Shown here piece by piece: positions 1-8,100 of a DNA stretch of 13,325 nt (position 1 is its first letter; the number at the start of each line of letters is the position of its first letter). The position numbers and the translations under genes were made by a program. The stretch is from NCBI GenBank assembly GCA_900539345.1, contig UQBS01000068.1, forward strand, positions 1 to 13,325. The letters are read 5' to 3'. The notes beneath the pieces were generated by a model. That model had not been told where the DNA came from. It saw nothing but the letters and a program-made list of their open reading frames with translations, and searched no databases. Source of the DNA: an uncultured Coriobacteriaceae bacterium (lineage in GTDB: Bacteria; Actinomycetota; Coriobacteriia; Coriobacteriales; UMGS124).

Positions 1-51
1 CCGATGGTACTGCAGGGGCAACCCTGTGGGAGAGTAGGGCGTCGCCATCTC
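1..51 (+). rRNA. rrf: 5S ribosomal RNA, 3' end (partial)
   Basis: The first bases read as the 3' part of a bacterial 5S rRNA: CCGATGGTACTGCAGGGG, a short CAAC loop, then CCCTGTGGGAGAGTAGGGCG and CGCC. The GATGGTACTG...GGGAGAGTAGG pattern is the conserved helix IV/V region of 5S. The 5' two thirds lie outside the window, so an rRNA operon on the plus strand presumably precedes it. The exact 3' end is estimated to within a few bases. An intrinsic terminator follows within 40 bases, as expected at the end of an rrn operon. Any reading frame through this stretch is spurious. Confidence 0.9.
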
Positions 52-88
52 ACGAGGGATATTTTTGTTTCTCAGCTTACTTTCACCA

Positions 89-128
89 GGCACTCGTTCT
101 CACTGATGTTGGGAGCGGGTGCCTTTTT
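89..128 (+). terminator. rRNA operon intrinsic terminator
   Basis: GGCACTCGTTCTC (89-101) pairs with GGGAGCGGGTGCC (111-123) over 13 base pairs, three of them G-U, with a 9-base loop and a TTTTT run at 124-128. It lies directly downstream of the 5S end, so it should terminate the rRNA transcript. The next gene starts 45 bases later and may receive some read-through. Confidence 0.88.
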
Positions 129-172
129 GCTACCTGCTGTCATTTATCGATTCATACAAGGAGGGCCACCTC

Positions 173-715
173 ATGGCAAACTACTTCAATGTGCACGCAG
201 ATCCCACGGCGAGGATTTCCCCCAAGGCCTCCATCTTGGGCGATGTGACCATTGGCTCTGAAGCCACAATCTTCGGCGGTGCGTACATCCGCGGTGACAT
301 GGCGCCCGTGCGCATCGGGGCCAACAGCAACGTGCAGGAGTGCGTTGCCATTCATGTAGATACTGACTATCCCTGCACGGTGGGTGACAACGTGACGATT
401 GGCCACGGCGCCGTCGTGCATGGGTGCACGATTGCTGACAACTGCCTCGTCGGCATGGGCTCCGTCGTGATGAACGGCGCTGTGATCGGCGAGGGATGCC
501 TCATTGCCGCGGGTGCGCTTGTGAGCCAGGGCAAGGAGTACCCGCCCCGCACGCTCATCATGGGTGTGCCCGCCCGCGCCGTGCGCACCATCTCCGAGGA
601 GGAGTATCAGACCGTCGTGCTCAAGGGCGTGCATGAATACCTCGAAGTCGGGCGCGAGATGGTCGAGCAAGGCGCGATGTTCAACCCTGGCCCCGATTTC
701 CGCGGCCAGGCGTAG
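173..715 (+). CDS. Gamma-class carbonic anhydrase family protein (left-handed beta-helix)
   Basis: A 180-residue protein of the YrdA/PaaY/gamma-carbonic anhydrase family, likely a cytoplasmic trimer that interconverts CO2 and bicarbonate at a metal site. The hexapeptide-repeat beta-helix fills residues about 10-140. The family's RGD motif is at 40-42 (YIRGDMAPVRIG), followed by NVQE (53-56), and the three metal-ligand histidines fit H61 (VAIHVD), H78 and H83 (GHGAVVHG). The C-terminal alpha-helix (about 150-172) is also typical. Length matches the family, which is usually 170-200 residues. The ATG at 173 is chosen because AAGGAGG (158-164) precedes it at 8 bases; an upstream in-frame ATG at 119 falls inside the rRNA terminator. 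It appears monocistronic, downstream of an rRNA operon and convergent with the aldolase gene. Some family members are acyltransferases or have no measured activity, so the enzyme activity is inferred, while the fold assignment is firm. Confidence 0.9.
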   Translation: MANYFNVHADPTARISPKASILGDVTIGSEATIFGGAYIRGDMAPVRIGANSNVQECVAIHVDTDYPCTVGDNVTIGHGAVVHGCTIADNCLVGMGSVVMNGAVIGEGCLIAAGALVSQGKEYPPRTLIMGVPARAVRTISEEEYQTVVLKGVHEYLEVGREMVEQGAMFNPGPDFRGQA

Positions 716-778
716 GGCTCGTTCCCATTCGGTCGCATGCGAGGTTCCGAGTTTTGCCTGTTCCGACCAAAAAGCCGT

Positions 779-897
779 ACGTTTGCGTTTTAATTTCGCC
801 CAGGTGAGTATCCATCTAAGCCTCAAGTCGTTTACCAGGCATGATGTTCTTGCTGTACATGAGGCTTCTTGCTGCTCCTACATTAAAACGCAAACGT
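779..897. repeat. Long inverted repeat in the intergenic region after the carbonic anhydrase
   Basis: A perfect 16-base inverted repeat, ACGTTTGCGTTTTAAT at 779-794 and its reverse complement at 882-897, encloses 87 bases. Inside is a second perfect inverted repeat, AAGCCTCA (818-825) and TGAGGCTT (860-867), giving a nested stem. A T5 run follows the right arm at 903-907 on the plus strand, and AAAAA (768-773 region) precedes the left arm, so either strand carries a U-tract after the structure. It could be a large terminator for the carbonic anhydrase gene or a small palindromic mobile repeat. No reading frame inside looks real. Confidence 0.7.
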
Positions 898-920
898 GCG
901 CTGTTTTTGCCAGCTTGCAC

Positions 921-962
921 AAAAGCAGGGCCCACCTTTCGTGCGTGAAAGGTGGGCCCTGC
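921..962 (-). terminator. Intrinsic terminator of the aldolase gene
   Basis: GCAGGGCCCACCTTTC (925-940) and GAAAGGTGGGCCCTGC (947-962) form a perfect 16-base-pair stem with a 6-base loop. On the minus strand the stem is followed by TTTT (complement of 921-924). It lies 38 bases beyond the aldolase stop codon. The stem could also slow plus-strand transcription from the carbonic anhydrase gene, though the plus-strand tail is poor in T. Confidence 0.9.
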
Positions 963-1000
963 GTGTTTCAGGCGGTGCAGTGCGGGGGACGGGCGCTATG

Positions 1001-1876
1001 TTAGCAGTCCCAGCCCTTGCCGTCCGAGCCAAAGTCGACGATGAGTTCCTTGGCGCGGGTGACGATGGCCTCGGCGCCGGGTTTGAGCAGCTTGCGGGGG
1101 TCATAGCCCTTGCCTTCGAGGTCACGGCCGGCCTCGATGTAGGCGCGCGTGGCCTTTGCGAAGGCCACCTGCAGGTCGGTGTTCACGTTGATCTTGGCCA
1201 CGCCCATGGAGATCGCGCGCTTCACCTGGTCAACGGGGATGCCGGTGCCGCCATGCAGCACAAGGGGCAGGTCGCCCACCTTGTCCTTGATGGCCTGGAG
1301 TACGTCGAACTGCAGGCCGGCCCAGTTGTCGGGGTACAGGCCGTGGATGTTGCCGATGCCACAGGCGAGGAAGTCGACGCCCGTGTTGGCGATGGCGAGG
1401 CACTGCTCGGGATCGGCGACCTCGCCCATGGAGGCAACACCGTCCTCAACGCCGCCGATGCCGCCAACCTCGGCCTCGATGGAAATGCCCTTGGAGTGGG
1501 CCAGACGCACAAGCTCGGCGGTACGGTCGAGGTTCACCTGGAAGTCGGCCTCATGGGAGCCGTCGTACATGATGGAGGTGAAACCGGCCTCGATGCACTT
1601 GAAGCAGTCCTCGTACGTGCCGTGGTCGAGGTGAAGGGCAACGGGCACCGTGATGCCCATCGTCTCGGTCAGGGTGTGCACAATCTCGGAAACGACCTTG
1701 AAGCTCGTCTGCCACTTGGCGGCACCAGAGGTGCACTGGATGATGACAGGCGACTGCGCCTCCTCGGCAGCAGTGAGGATGGAGCGGGTCCACTCAAGGT
1801 TGTTGGTGTTGAACGCGGCGATGGCGTAGTGACCCTTTTCGGCCGCACGAAGCATTGGGGCAGCGCTAACGAGCAT
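1001..1876 (-). CDS. fba: Class II fructose-1,6-bisphosphate aldolase
   Basis: A 291-residue, metal-dependent aldolase that should reversibly cleave fructose 1,6-bisphosphate to dihydroxyacetone phosphate and glyceraldehyde 3-phosphate in cytoplasmic glycolysis/gluconeogenesis. Class II hallmarks are visible: AFNTNNLE near the N terminus (21-28), HLDHG at 82-86 giving the catalytic Asp84 and zinc ligand His85, the AEVGGIGG segment (135-142), the zinc-ligand His178 in GNIHG, and His208 in LHGGTGI followed by the phosphate-binding KINVNTDL. The start at 1876 is preferred over an in-frame ATG at 1924 because GAAAGGTG sits just upstream and the family begins with an MLVS-like strand. It has its own terminator and is divergent from the DUF4342-like gene. 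Class II tagatose-bisphosphate aldolases share these motifs, so substrate choice is not fully settled by sequence alone. Confidence 0.93.
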   Translation of the reverse strand: MLVSAAPMLRAAEKGHYAIAAFNTNNLEWTRSILTAAEEAQSPVIIQCTSGAAKWQTSFKVVSEIVHTLTETMGITVPVALHLDHGTYEDCFKCIEAGFTSIMYDGSHEADFQVNLDRTAELVRLAHSKGISIEAEVGGIGGVEDGVASMGEVADPEQCLAIANTGVDFLACGIGNIHGLYPDNWAGLQFDVLQAIKDKVGDLPLVLHGGTGIPVDQVKRAISMGVAKINVNTDLQVAFAKATRAYIEAGRDLEGKGYDPRKLLKPGAEAIVTRAKELIVDFGSDGKGWDC

Positions 1877-1940
1877 GAACGCACCTTTCTCTTCAGTCTC
1901 TTGTGTGTGGGTGCACACAGGCACCGGACAGACACGTTAA

Positions 1941-1948
1941 ACTATAAT
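1941..1948. promoter_or_regulatory. Candidate -10 elements in the divergent promoter region
   Basis: The divergent region 1877-2066 contains a perfect TATAAT on the plus strand at 1943-1948, which could serve the DUF4342-like gene with a leader of about 110 bases. On the minus strand the overlapping 1941-1946 reads TATAGT and could serve the aldolase gene with a leader near 57 bases. No convincing -35 hexamer was found for either at 16-18 bases, so only the -10 elements are proposed. Confidence 0.35.
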
Positions 1949-1960
1949 CTTCATCCAAGC

Positions 1961-1989
1961 TTAATCGAGCACCGTTCAACGGTTAATCG
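1961..1989. promoter_or_regulatory. Candidate operator: direct repeats flanking a palindrome
   Basis: TTAATCG occurs at 1961-1967 and again at 1983-1989, 22 bases apart, about two helical turns. Between them is the palindrome ACCGTT-C-AACGGT (1971-1983). The site lies between the candidate -10 elements and the DUF4342-like gene, a plausible place for a regulator. No regulator family is identified. Confidence 0.35.
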
Positions 1990-2066
1990 GCCGTCTGTAT
2001 CTTATTTCTCGACAAACAGGCAAAGGAGGCTCGCCGCGCACGCCTCCAAGCGAGAAAGGACACACC

Positions 2067-2630
2067 ATGGACAAGTTTGAGAAGGCCGAGCTCATCTGCA
2101 AGAAGTGCGGCGTCACGTTTGAAGAGGCCCGCGAGGCGCTCGACGCCTGCAACGAGGACGTCCTCGATGCGGTGGTCTGGCTTGAGCGCGCCGGCAAGTC
2201 GCGCACGGGCGAGGCGGCCCACTATTCCACCGAGGCCAACCAGGCCTACCAGACGAGCGCCGAGATGTCCCAGGCGCAGAGCGACTACGAGCGTTCGACC
2301 AAGAAGGAAGGCGGTTTCTCCGCTGCCTGCAACCGCTGCATGGGCTGGCTGCGCGCGGGGCTTCGCAAGGCGATCGATACGTCTTTCGTCGTCGACCGTT
2401 CCGGCAAGCGCATTCTGAGCATGCCTACGCTCGTGCTCATCCTTCTTGCGGTCTTCGCGTTCTGGATCACCATCCCCCTGCTCGTTGTCGGTCTCTTCTT
2501 CGACTTCAAGTACCGCTTTGAGGGCATCGACGAGGTGCATATCGATGTGAACGACATCATGGACAAGGCTGCTGACGGCGCCGCCCACCTCAAGAATGAC
2601 GTGAAGGGTTCTGAGTCCGACAAGCAGTAA
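2067..2630 (+). CDS. DUF4342-like protein: UBA/NAC-type N-terminal domain plus membrane segment
   Basis: A 187-residue protein of unknown function. Residues 1-42 resemble the ubiquitin-associated-like helical domain seen in EF-Ts, NAC and DUF4342 proteins (KAELICKKCGVTFEEAREAL, then a helix ending VVWLERAG). A polar linker (45-85) follows, then a short amphipathic stretch, a beta hairpin-like segment RSGKRILSMP (111-120), a single hydrophobic membrane segment (about 121-145), and a charged tail. DUF4342 proteins of Gram-positive bacteria share this order, but this one has a much longer linker. No signal peptide is present, so the N-terminal domain is probably cytoplasmic. GAGAAAGGA precedes the ATG by about 8 bases. 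It is monocistronic, divergent from the aldolase gene, and ends in a strong terminator. Family assignment is by pattern recognition; the function is unknown. Confidence 0.75.
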   Translation: MDKFEKAELICKKCGVTFEEAREALDACNEDVLDAVVWLERAGKSRTGEAAHYSTEANQAYQTSAEMSQAQSDYERSTKKEGGFSAACNRCMGWLRAGLRKAIDTSFVVDRSGKRILSMPTLVLILLAVFAFWITIPLLVVGLFFDFKYRFEGIDEVHIDVNDIMDKAADGAAHLKNDVKGSESDKQ

Positions 2631-2679
2631 CGCTTCTGACAGCTGCGAGATGCGCCATAATAGCCGATAGAAAAGCACG

Positions 2680-2707
2680 CCCGGCAGGCTTGTTCCTGCC
2701 GGGTTTT
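2680..2707 (+). terminator. Intrinsic terminator after the DUF4342-like gene
   Basis: CCCGGCAGG (2680-2688) and CCTGCCGGG (2695-2703) form a perfect 9-base-pair stem with a 6-base loop, followed by TTTT. It separates the upstream gene from the two-component pair, whose ATG is 27 bases further on. That leaves little room for a separate downstream promoter, so the pair may depend on read-through or on a promoter within the spacer at about 2636-2663, which shows only a weak CTGACA / TAATAG match. Confidence 0.85.
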
Positions 2708-2733
2708 CCCGTTTATCCGAAGGGCAGGGCCAC

Positions 2734-3546
2734 ATGGACACGCACGGCCGCATCCTCATCGTTGAGGACGAGGAGAAGATAGCCCGCTTTCTCGAACTTG
2801 AGCTGACCCACGAGGGCTACGAGGTGGGAAAGGCGGCCGACGGGCGCTGCGCGCTCGACATGGCGCTTGCAAGCACTTGGGACCTCATCCTGCTCGATGT
2901 CATGTTGCCCCAGCTCAACGGCCTTGAAGTGCTGCGCCGGGTGCGTCGTGAGAGCGACGTTCCCGTCATCTTGCTCACGGCTCGCGACGCGGTGATGGAC
3001 AAGGTCTCGGGCCTCGACGCCGGTGCAAACGACTACATCACCAAGCCGTTTGCCATCGAGGAACTTCTGGCGCGCATTCGTGTCATCCTGCGCACGCGGC
3101 CCGTGCGTCCTGCGGCGGGGCAGAGCGGGGCTGTGGCTGGTCAGGAAGGCGGAGCGACCTTGGGCTCGGCCGCTCCGGGTGTGTCTGGCACCGGCGCCTC
3201 CGTGTCGCCTGTTTCAGCGTCGGCGTCCTCAATGGCGGCCGACAGGGGCGTCTTGCGCGTGGGCCAGGTCACGCTCGACCCCTCGCGCAGGCTTGTGCAT
3301 GTGGGCGAGACACCCGTCGAACTTACTATGCGCGAGTTCGAGGTGCTGCGCGTGCTCATGGAGAACAAGGACATCGTGCTCTCTCGCGAGAAGATTGCCA
3401 ATCTTGCATGCGGTTACGACTACATGGGCGAGACCAACATCGTCGACGTGTACGTGCGCCACTTGCGTGCCAAGATTGACGACCGCTTTGGCATCAAGCT
3501 GGTGAGCACCGTGCGCGGAGTGGGCTATGTCGTCCGCGAAGGGTAG
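2734..3546 (+). CDS. OmpR/PhoB-family response regulator with long inter-domain linker
   Basis: A 270-residue cytoplasmic transcription regulator, the likely phosphoacceptor of the adjacent kinase. The receiver domain (about 6-120) has the acidic pair E11-D12, phospho-acceptor D55 (LILLDVMLP), T82 (LLTARD) and K104 (YITKPF). The C-terminal winged helix (about 173-268) carries the family's LTMREFEVLRVLMENKDIVL region, a recognition-helix NIVDVYVRHLRAKID, and the closing TVRGVGYVVRE hairpin. The linker (about 122-172, near 50 residues) is rich in Ala, Gly, Ser and Val and far longer than usual, which makes the protein about 40 residues larger than typical members. GGGCAGGG precedes the ATG at a suitable distance. 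The gene overlaps the kinase gene by 20 bases, indicating translational coupling. The target genes cannot be deduced. Confidence 0.95.
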   Translation: MDTHGRILIVEDEEKIARFLELELTHEGYEVGKAADGRCALDMALASTWDLILLDVMLPQLNGLEVLRRVRRESDVPVILLTARDAVMDKVSGLDAGANDYITKPFAIEELLARIRVILRTRPVRPAAGQSGAVAGQEGGATLGSAAPGVSGTGASVSPVSASASSMAADRGVLRVGQVTLDPSRRLVHVGETPVELTMREFEVLRVLMENKDIVLSREKIANLACGYDYMGETNIVDVYVRHLRAKIDDRFGIKLVSTVRGVGYVVREG

Positions 3547-5023
3547 GCACAAGGAGAGGACGTCTGGTGCCCGCGGCAAGGGTTATGACTCTCCAGAAGA
3601 GAAGAGGGACGGCCGCCCTCAGGACAACCTTTTCACGCGCGGCAGGGAGGGCCGGCCTCGCCGTACCTCTAAGCTGGCGGGTTCCATCTCGCGCGGCATT
3701 GCGCTGGACGAATGGATGCGCAAGCTGGGTGAATACGTCCTGCTTGACATGCTTATCGCTTGCGCCATGGTGGTGGGGTTCGTGCTCCAGTGCAACCAGG
3801 CGCTGCCCGATGATTTCTTCCGCGGTACAGCCCATCTCGTGTATGCGCCCGGAGTGCAGGTGTGGCTCGACGGCCTGAGCTCCAATGACTGGACGGCTCT
3901 GATATATGTTGTGAGCGGCCCCATGTCCCGGAGCTATTCGTTTCCTGTGAGCGAAAGCCTTGCCTGGGTGGCGGCGATTGCATTTGCCGTGGTGGTTTTC
4001 CAGGTGCTTTCGCTTATCGACGGGATATTCCTGCCGCGTCACATTCGTCGGCGACTCAAGCCGCTCAACGACTTGGCCCTGACGGCGGAGGCCATGGGCT
4101 CGGCGACGGCCGACAACCCCATGGGCAACGCCGCTGGTACGGCGGCCGACAAGATGGAGACGCTCAGGCACGCCATCGACTCGGCCAACGTGAATGCGCC
4201 CAATGTCTCGACCGGAGACGCCGACCTGCGCAGCATCGAGGTCGCCCTCAACGGCCTTTTGCGCCAGATGCAGGAGGCCAAGCTTCAGCAGATGCAGTTC
4301 GTCAACGACGCATCGCACGAGCTTCGCACGCCCATCGCCGTCATCCAGGGCTATGTGAACATGCTTGACCGCTGGGGCAAGACCGACCCCGAGGTGCTCG
4401 ACGAGTCCATCGCCGCCCTCAAACAGGAGTCCACGCACATGCAGGAGTTGGTGGAGCAGCTCCTCTTCCTTGCGCGCGGCGACGCAGGGCGCAACAACCT
4501 GCACATGGAGACGATCGACTTGGGTGCCATCGTGCGCGAGGTGTACGAGGAGTCCGCCATGATCGATCCCTCGCACGCGTATTGCCTGAGCGTGCAGGGC
4601 AAGGTCGCGGACACGCATGCGATGGGGGAGGCGGCGGCCGCACCGACGCGCGAGCTGCCGATGCCGACATGCCTCATGGTGGGCGACGCCGCCCTCGTCA
4701 AGCAGGCCATGCGCATCCTCGTGCAGAACGCCGTGAAGTACTCGCCTGCCGGCACGCAGATAACGATCGGCTTGCAGGCGGACGGGCGCAAGGTGGCATG
4801 CTCCGTGGCCGACGAGGGCATCGGCCTTGCTCCCGAGGAGGTGCCGCATGCCTTTGAGCGCTTCTGGCGAGCCGACGAGGCACGCCAGGCCGCAGGCGTG
4901 GGAGGTACGGGACTGGGCCTGTCCATCGCCAAGTGGATCATGGACGCCCACGAGGGTCGCATCGACGTCGTGAGCCTCAAGGGTGTCGGCACCCGCTTTA
5001 CACTGGAGTTTTCGGCGGTCTAG
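3527..5023 (+). CDS. Membrane sensor histidine kinase
   Basis: A 498-residue sensor kinase, partner of the preceding regulator. The N-terminal 65 residues are basic and cytoplasmic, unusually long. Membrane segments at about 69-89 and 145-168 bracket an extracytoplasmic loop of about 55 residues. A HAMP-like region follows (about 169-250), apparently enlarged by an insertion near 192-232. The dimerisation domain contains NDASHELRTPIAVIQGY with phospho-accepting His264. The ATPase domain has an N box (NAVKYS, Asn401), G1 box (DEGIG, 429-433), F box (FERFWR, 443-448) and G2 box (GGTGLGLSI, 459-467), so the kinase should be active. The ATG at 3527 overlaps the regulator gene and has GGAGTGG upstream; no other ATG or GTG in this frame occurs before residue 63. 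A strong AAGGAG at 3551-3556 lies in front of an out-of-frame GTG and is not used in this model. The signal is unknown. Confidence 0.93.
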   Translation: MSSAKGRHKERTSGARGKGYDSPEEKRDGRPQDNLFTRGREGRPRRTSKLAGSISRGIALDEWMRKLGEYVLLDMLIACAMVVGFVLQCNQALPDDFFRGTAHLVYAPGVQVWLDGLSSNDWTALIYVVSGPMSRSYSFPVSESLAWVAAIAFAVVVFQVLSLIDGIFLPRHIRRRLKPLNDLALTAEAMGSATADNPMGNAAGTAADKMETLRHAIDSANVNAPNVSTGDADLRSIEVALNGLLRQMQEAKLQQMQFVNDASHELRTPIAVIQGYVNMLDRWGKTDPEVLDESIAALKQESTHMQELVEQLLFLARGDAGRNNLHMETIDLGAIVREVYEESAMIDPSHAYCLSVQGKVADTHAMGEAAAAPTRELPMPTCLMVGDAALVKQAMRILVQNAVKYSPAGTQITIGLQADGRKVACSVADEGIGLAPEEVPHAFERFWRADEARQAAGVGGTGLGLSIAKWIMDAHEGRIDVVSLKGVGTRFTLEFSAV

Positions 5024-5094
5024 GCGTCGTCCAACTCATTCGACTGTCAGGCCGTTCTCGCCCCCATCTTCCTTGCCGTCAAACTGTCGCACAC

Positions 5095-5135
5095 AAAAAG
5101 ACCCGCCGCCCCCATTGCCTTGGGGGCGGCGGGTC
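5095..5135 (-). terminator. Intrinsic terminator of nifJ
   Basis: GACCCGCCGCCCCC (5100-5113) and GGGGGCGGCGGGTC (5122-5135) form a perfect 14-base-pair stem with an 8-base loop. On the minus strand it is followed by TTTTT (complement of 5095-5099). It lies 34 bases beyond the nifJ stop and 76 bases after the kinase stop on the other strand, so the convergent genes may share it, but the U-tract favours nifJ. Confidence 0.92.
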
Positions 5136-5169
5136 TCGCGTTTACGTGCTCAGATGCCTACGCGGTGCC

Positions 5170-8100
5170 TTACAGCTCGGAGTACATCTCCTTGAGCTTG
5201 AGCAGGTGGTCGTAGCGGTCCATGGCGGCCTTCTCGTTCTTTGCGAAGAGCTCCTCGGCACGGCCCGGGAACTCGCGGGTCAGGCGGCTGTAGCGAGCCT
5301 CATTCATGAGGAACTCCTGATAGCCGCCAGCAGGCTCCTTGGAGTCGAGCATGAACTTGCCGCCGGTCTGGGCCTGCGGATTGAAGCGGAACAGGTTCCA
5401 GTAGCCGCAGTCCACGGCGCGCTTCATCTCGGCCTGGCAGTTGACCATGCCGCCCTTGATGGAGTGCATCTCGCAGGGGCTGTAGCCGATGATGAGCGAG
5501 GGTCCGGGGTACGCCTCGGCCTCCTGGATGGCTTTGAGCGTCTGAGCGGGCTTGGCGCCCATGGCGACCTGCGCCACGTACACGTAGCCGTAGCTGATGG
5601 CAATCTCGGCCAGGGACTTCTTCTTGATGTCCTTGCCGGCGGCTGCGAACTGGGCAACCTGGCCGATGTTGGAGGCCTTGGATGCCTGGCCGCCAGTGTT
5701 GGAGTAGACCTCGGTGTCGAAGACGAACACGTTGACGTCGCGGCCGGAAGCCAGGACGTGGTCAAGTCCGCCGTAGCCGATGTCGTAGGCCCAGCCGTCG
5801 CCGCCGAAGATCCAGAAGGACTTCTTGGTGAGGTACTCGGCGTTCTCGAGGATGGCCTTTGCGTCGGGACAACCGGCCTCGGCGATGGGGGCGAGGATGG
5901 CCTTGAACGCCTCGGCGGCGTCCTTGCTGGCCTTGGCGTCGTTCATGGAGTCGAGCCATGCCTGGGCCACGGCGGTGAACTCGGCGTTGGCGCGCTCATC
6001 GGCGAGCATGTTCTTGGTGTGCTCGACAAGCTTTGCACGCACGGCCTCGTAGCCAAGCTGCATACCCATGCCGAACTCGGCGTTGTCCTCGAAGAGCGAG
6101 TTGCACCAAGCCGGGCCGTGGCCGTCCTTGTTCGTGGTGTAAGGCGCGGTGGCTGCGGGGTTGCCCCAGATGGAGGAGCAGCCGGTGGCGTTGGCGATGA
6201 ACATGCGGTCGCCGAAGAGCTGGGTCACGAGGCGAGCGTAGGAAGTCTCAGCGCAGCCGGCGCAGGAACCGGAGAACTCGAGCAGCGGGGTCTTGAACTG
6301 GCAGCCCTTGAGCGTGTCGTCGATGGCCTCGGGCTTCTCGGTGACGTGCTCAACGCAGTAGTCGAAGACCTGCTGCTGGTCGAGCTGGCTCTCGGCGGGC
6401 ACCATCGTGATGGCGCCGGGCTTGCACTGGCCGATACACACGCCGCAGCCCATGCAGTCGAGCGGGGAGATGGCGAGCGTGTACTGGTAGAGGCCCTTGG
6501 CCTTGCCGGCCTTGACGGGAGCGAGCTTGATGGGTGCGGGCGCAGCGGCGACCTCGGCCTCGTCGAGCTCGTAGGGGCGGATGGTGGCGTGGGGGCACAC
6601 GAAGGCGCAGCTGTTGCACTGCACGCACTTCTCGGCGTCCCACTCGGGAACCATGACGGCTACGCCGCGCTTCTCGAAGGCAGAGGCGCCCAGCTCGAAC
6701 TGGCCGTCGGCGCGGTCGGCGAAGGCGGAGACGGGAAGCGAGTCGCCGGCCATGTTGCCCACGGGGCGCATGATGTCGCAGACCTGGCGGACGAGCTCTG
6801 CGCGGCCTTCCGGGTCGGCGGGCTTGGCGGCGTCCTCAGCATCTGCCCAGCTTGCGGGCACATCGATCTTCACGTACGCGGTGGCACCGGCGTCGATGGC
6901 GGCGTGGTTGCAGTCCACGACGTCCTGGCCCTTCTTGAGGTAGCTCTTGGTGGCCGCTTCCTTCATGTACTGGATGGCCTCGGCCTGGTCCATGATGTGG
7001 GCTAGCGAGAAGAAGGCAGACTGCAGGATGGTGTTGGTGCGCTTGCCCATGCCCACCTTGCACGCCAGATCGATGGCGTCGATGGTGTAGAGCTGCACGT
7101 TGTTCTTGGCGATGTAGCGCTTGGAGTCGGCGTCGAGGTGGTGCTCCAGCTCCTCGGGCGTCCATTGGCAGTTCACCAGGAAGATGCCGCCAGGCTTGAC
7201 ATCCTGCACGATGCGGAAGCCCTTGGTGATGTAGCTGGGGTTATGGCAGGCAACGAAGTCGGCCTTGTTGATGTAGTACGGGCTGCGGATGGGGGAGTCG
7301 CCAAAGCGCAGGTGCGAGATGGTGACACCGCCCGTCTTCTTGGAGTCGTACTGGAAGTAGGACTGGATGTACTTGTCGGTGTGGTCGCCGATGATCTTCG
7401 TCGAGTTCTTGTTGGCGCCAACCGTGCCGTCGCCGCCAAGACCCCAGAACTTGCACTCGATGGTGCCCGCTGCGGCCGTGTTGGGGCAGTTCGGGTCCTC
7501 AGGCAGCGACAGGTTCGTGACGTCGTCGACGATGCCGACGGTGAACTCGCGGCGCGGCGCGTCCTTGGCGAGTTCGGTGTAGATGGCGAAGACGCTCGAG
7601 GGAGGCGTGTCCTTGCTGCCCAGGCCGTAACGGCCGCCGCTCACCTTGATGCCCGTGACGCCCGCCTGGGCGAGTGCGGTCACAACGTCGAGGTAGAGGG
7701 GCTCGCCGATGGAGCCAGGCTCTTTCGTGCGGTCGAGGACGGCAAGCTTGGTGCAGGTCTTGGGCAGGGCTTCGATGAACTTCTCGGTCACGAACGGGCG
7801 GTACAGGCGCACCTTGATGAGGCCGACCTTCTCGCCGTGGGCGTTGAGGTAGTCGATGACTTCCTCGGCGACGTCGCAGATGGAGCCCATGGCGACGATG
7901 ACGCGGTCTGCGTCGGGGGCGCCGTAGTAGTTGAACAGCTTGTAGTCGGTGCCGAGCTTGGCGTTGACCTTGTCCATGTACTCCTCAACCACGGCGGGCA
8001 GTGCGTCGTAGTGGGAGTTGCAGGCCTCGCGGTGCTGGAAGAAGATGTCGCCGTTCTCGTGGCTGCCGCGCATGGCGGGATGCTCGGGGTTGAGCGCGTG

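Noticed and set aside
4..261. An 85-codon frame at the left edge
   Set aside because: It runs through the 5S rRNA end and its terminator and overlaps the carbonic anhydrase start in another frame.
896..2080. A 394-codon open frame on the plus strand opposite the aldolase gene
   Set aside because: Its translation is repetitive Val/Gly/Ala/Asp/Leu without family features and mirrors the aldolase codons; an antisense artefact of high GC.
3567..3878. A GTG-started frame behind a good AAGGAG inside the kinase gene
   Set aside because: The product is Arg/Ser/Cys-rich with no domain, and it overlaps the kinase membrane segments in another frame.
4933..7005. A 690-codon open frame on the plus strand opposite nifJ
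   Set aside because: It overlaps the 3' end of the kinase gene and is antisense to conserved PFOR domains; composition is that of a shadow frame.
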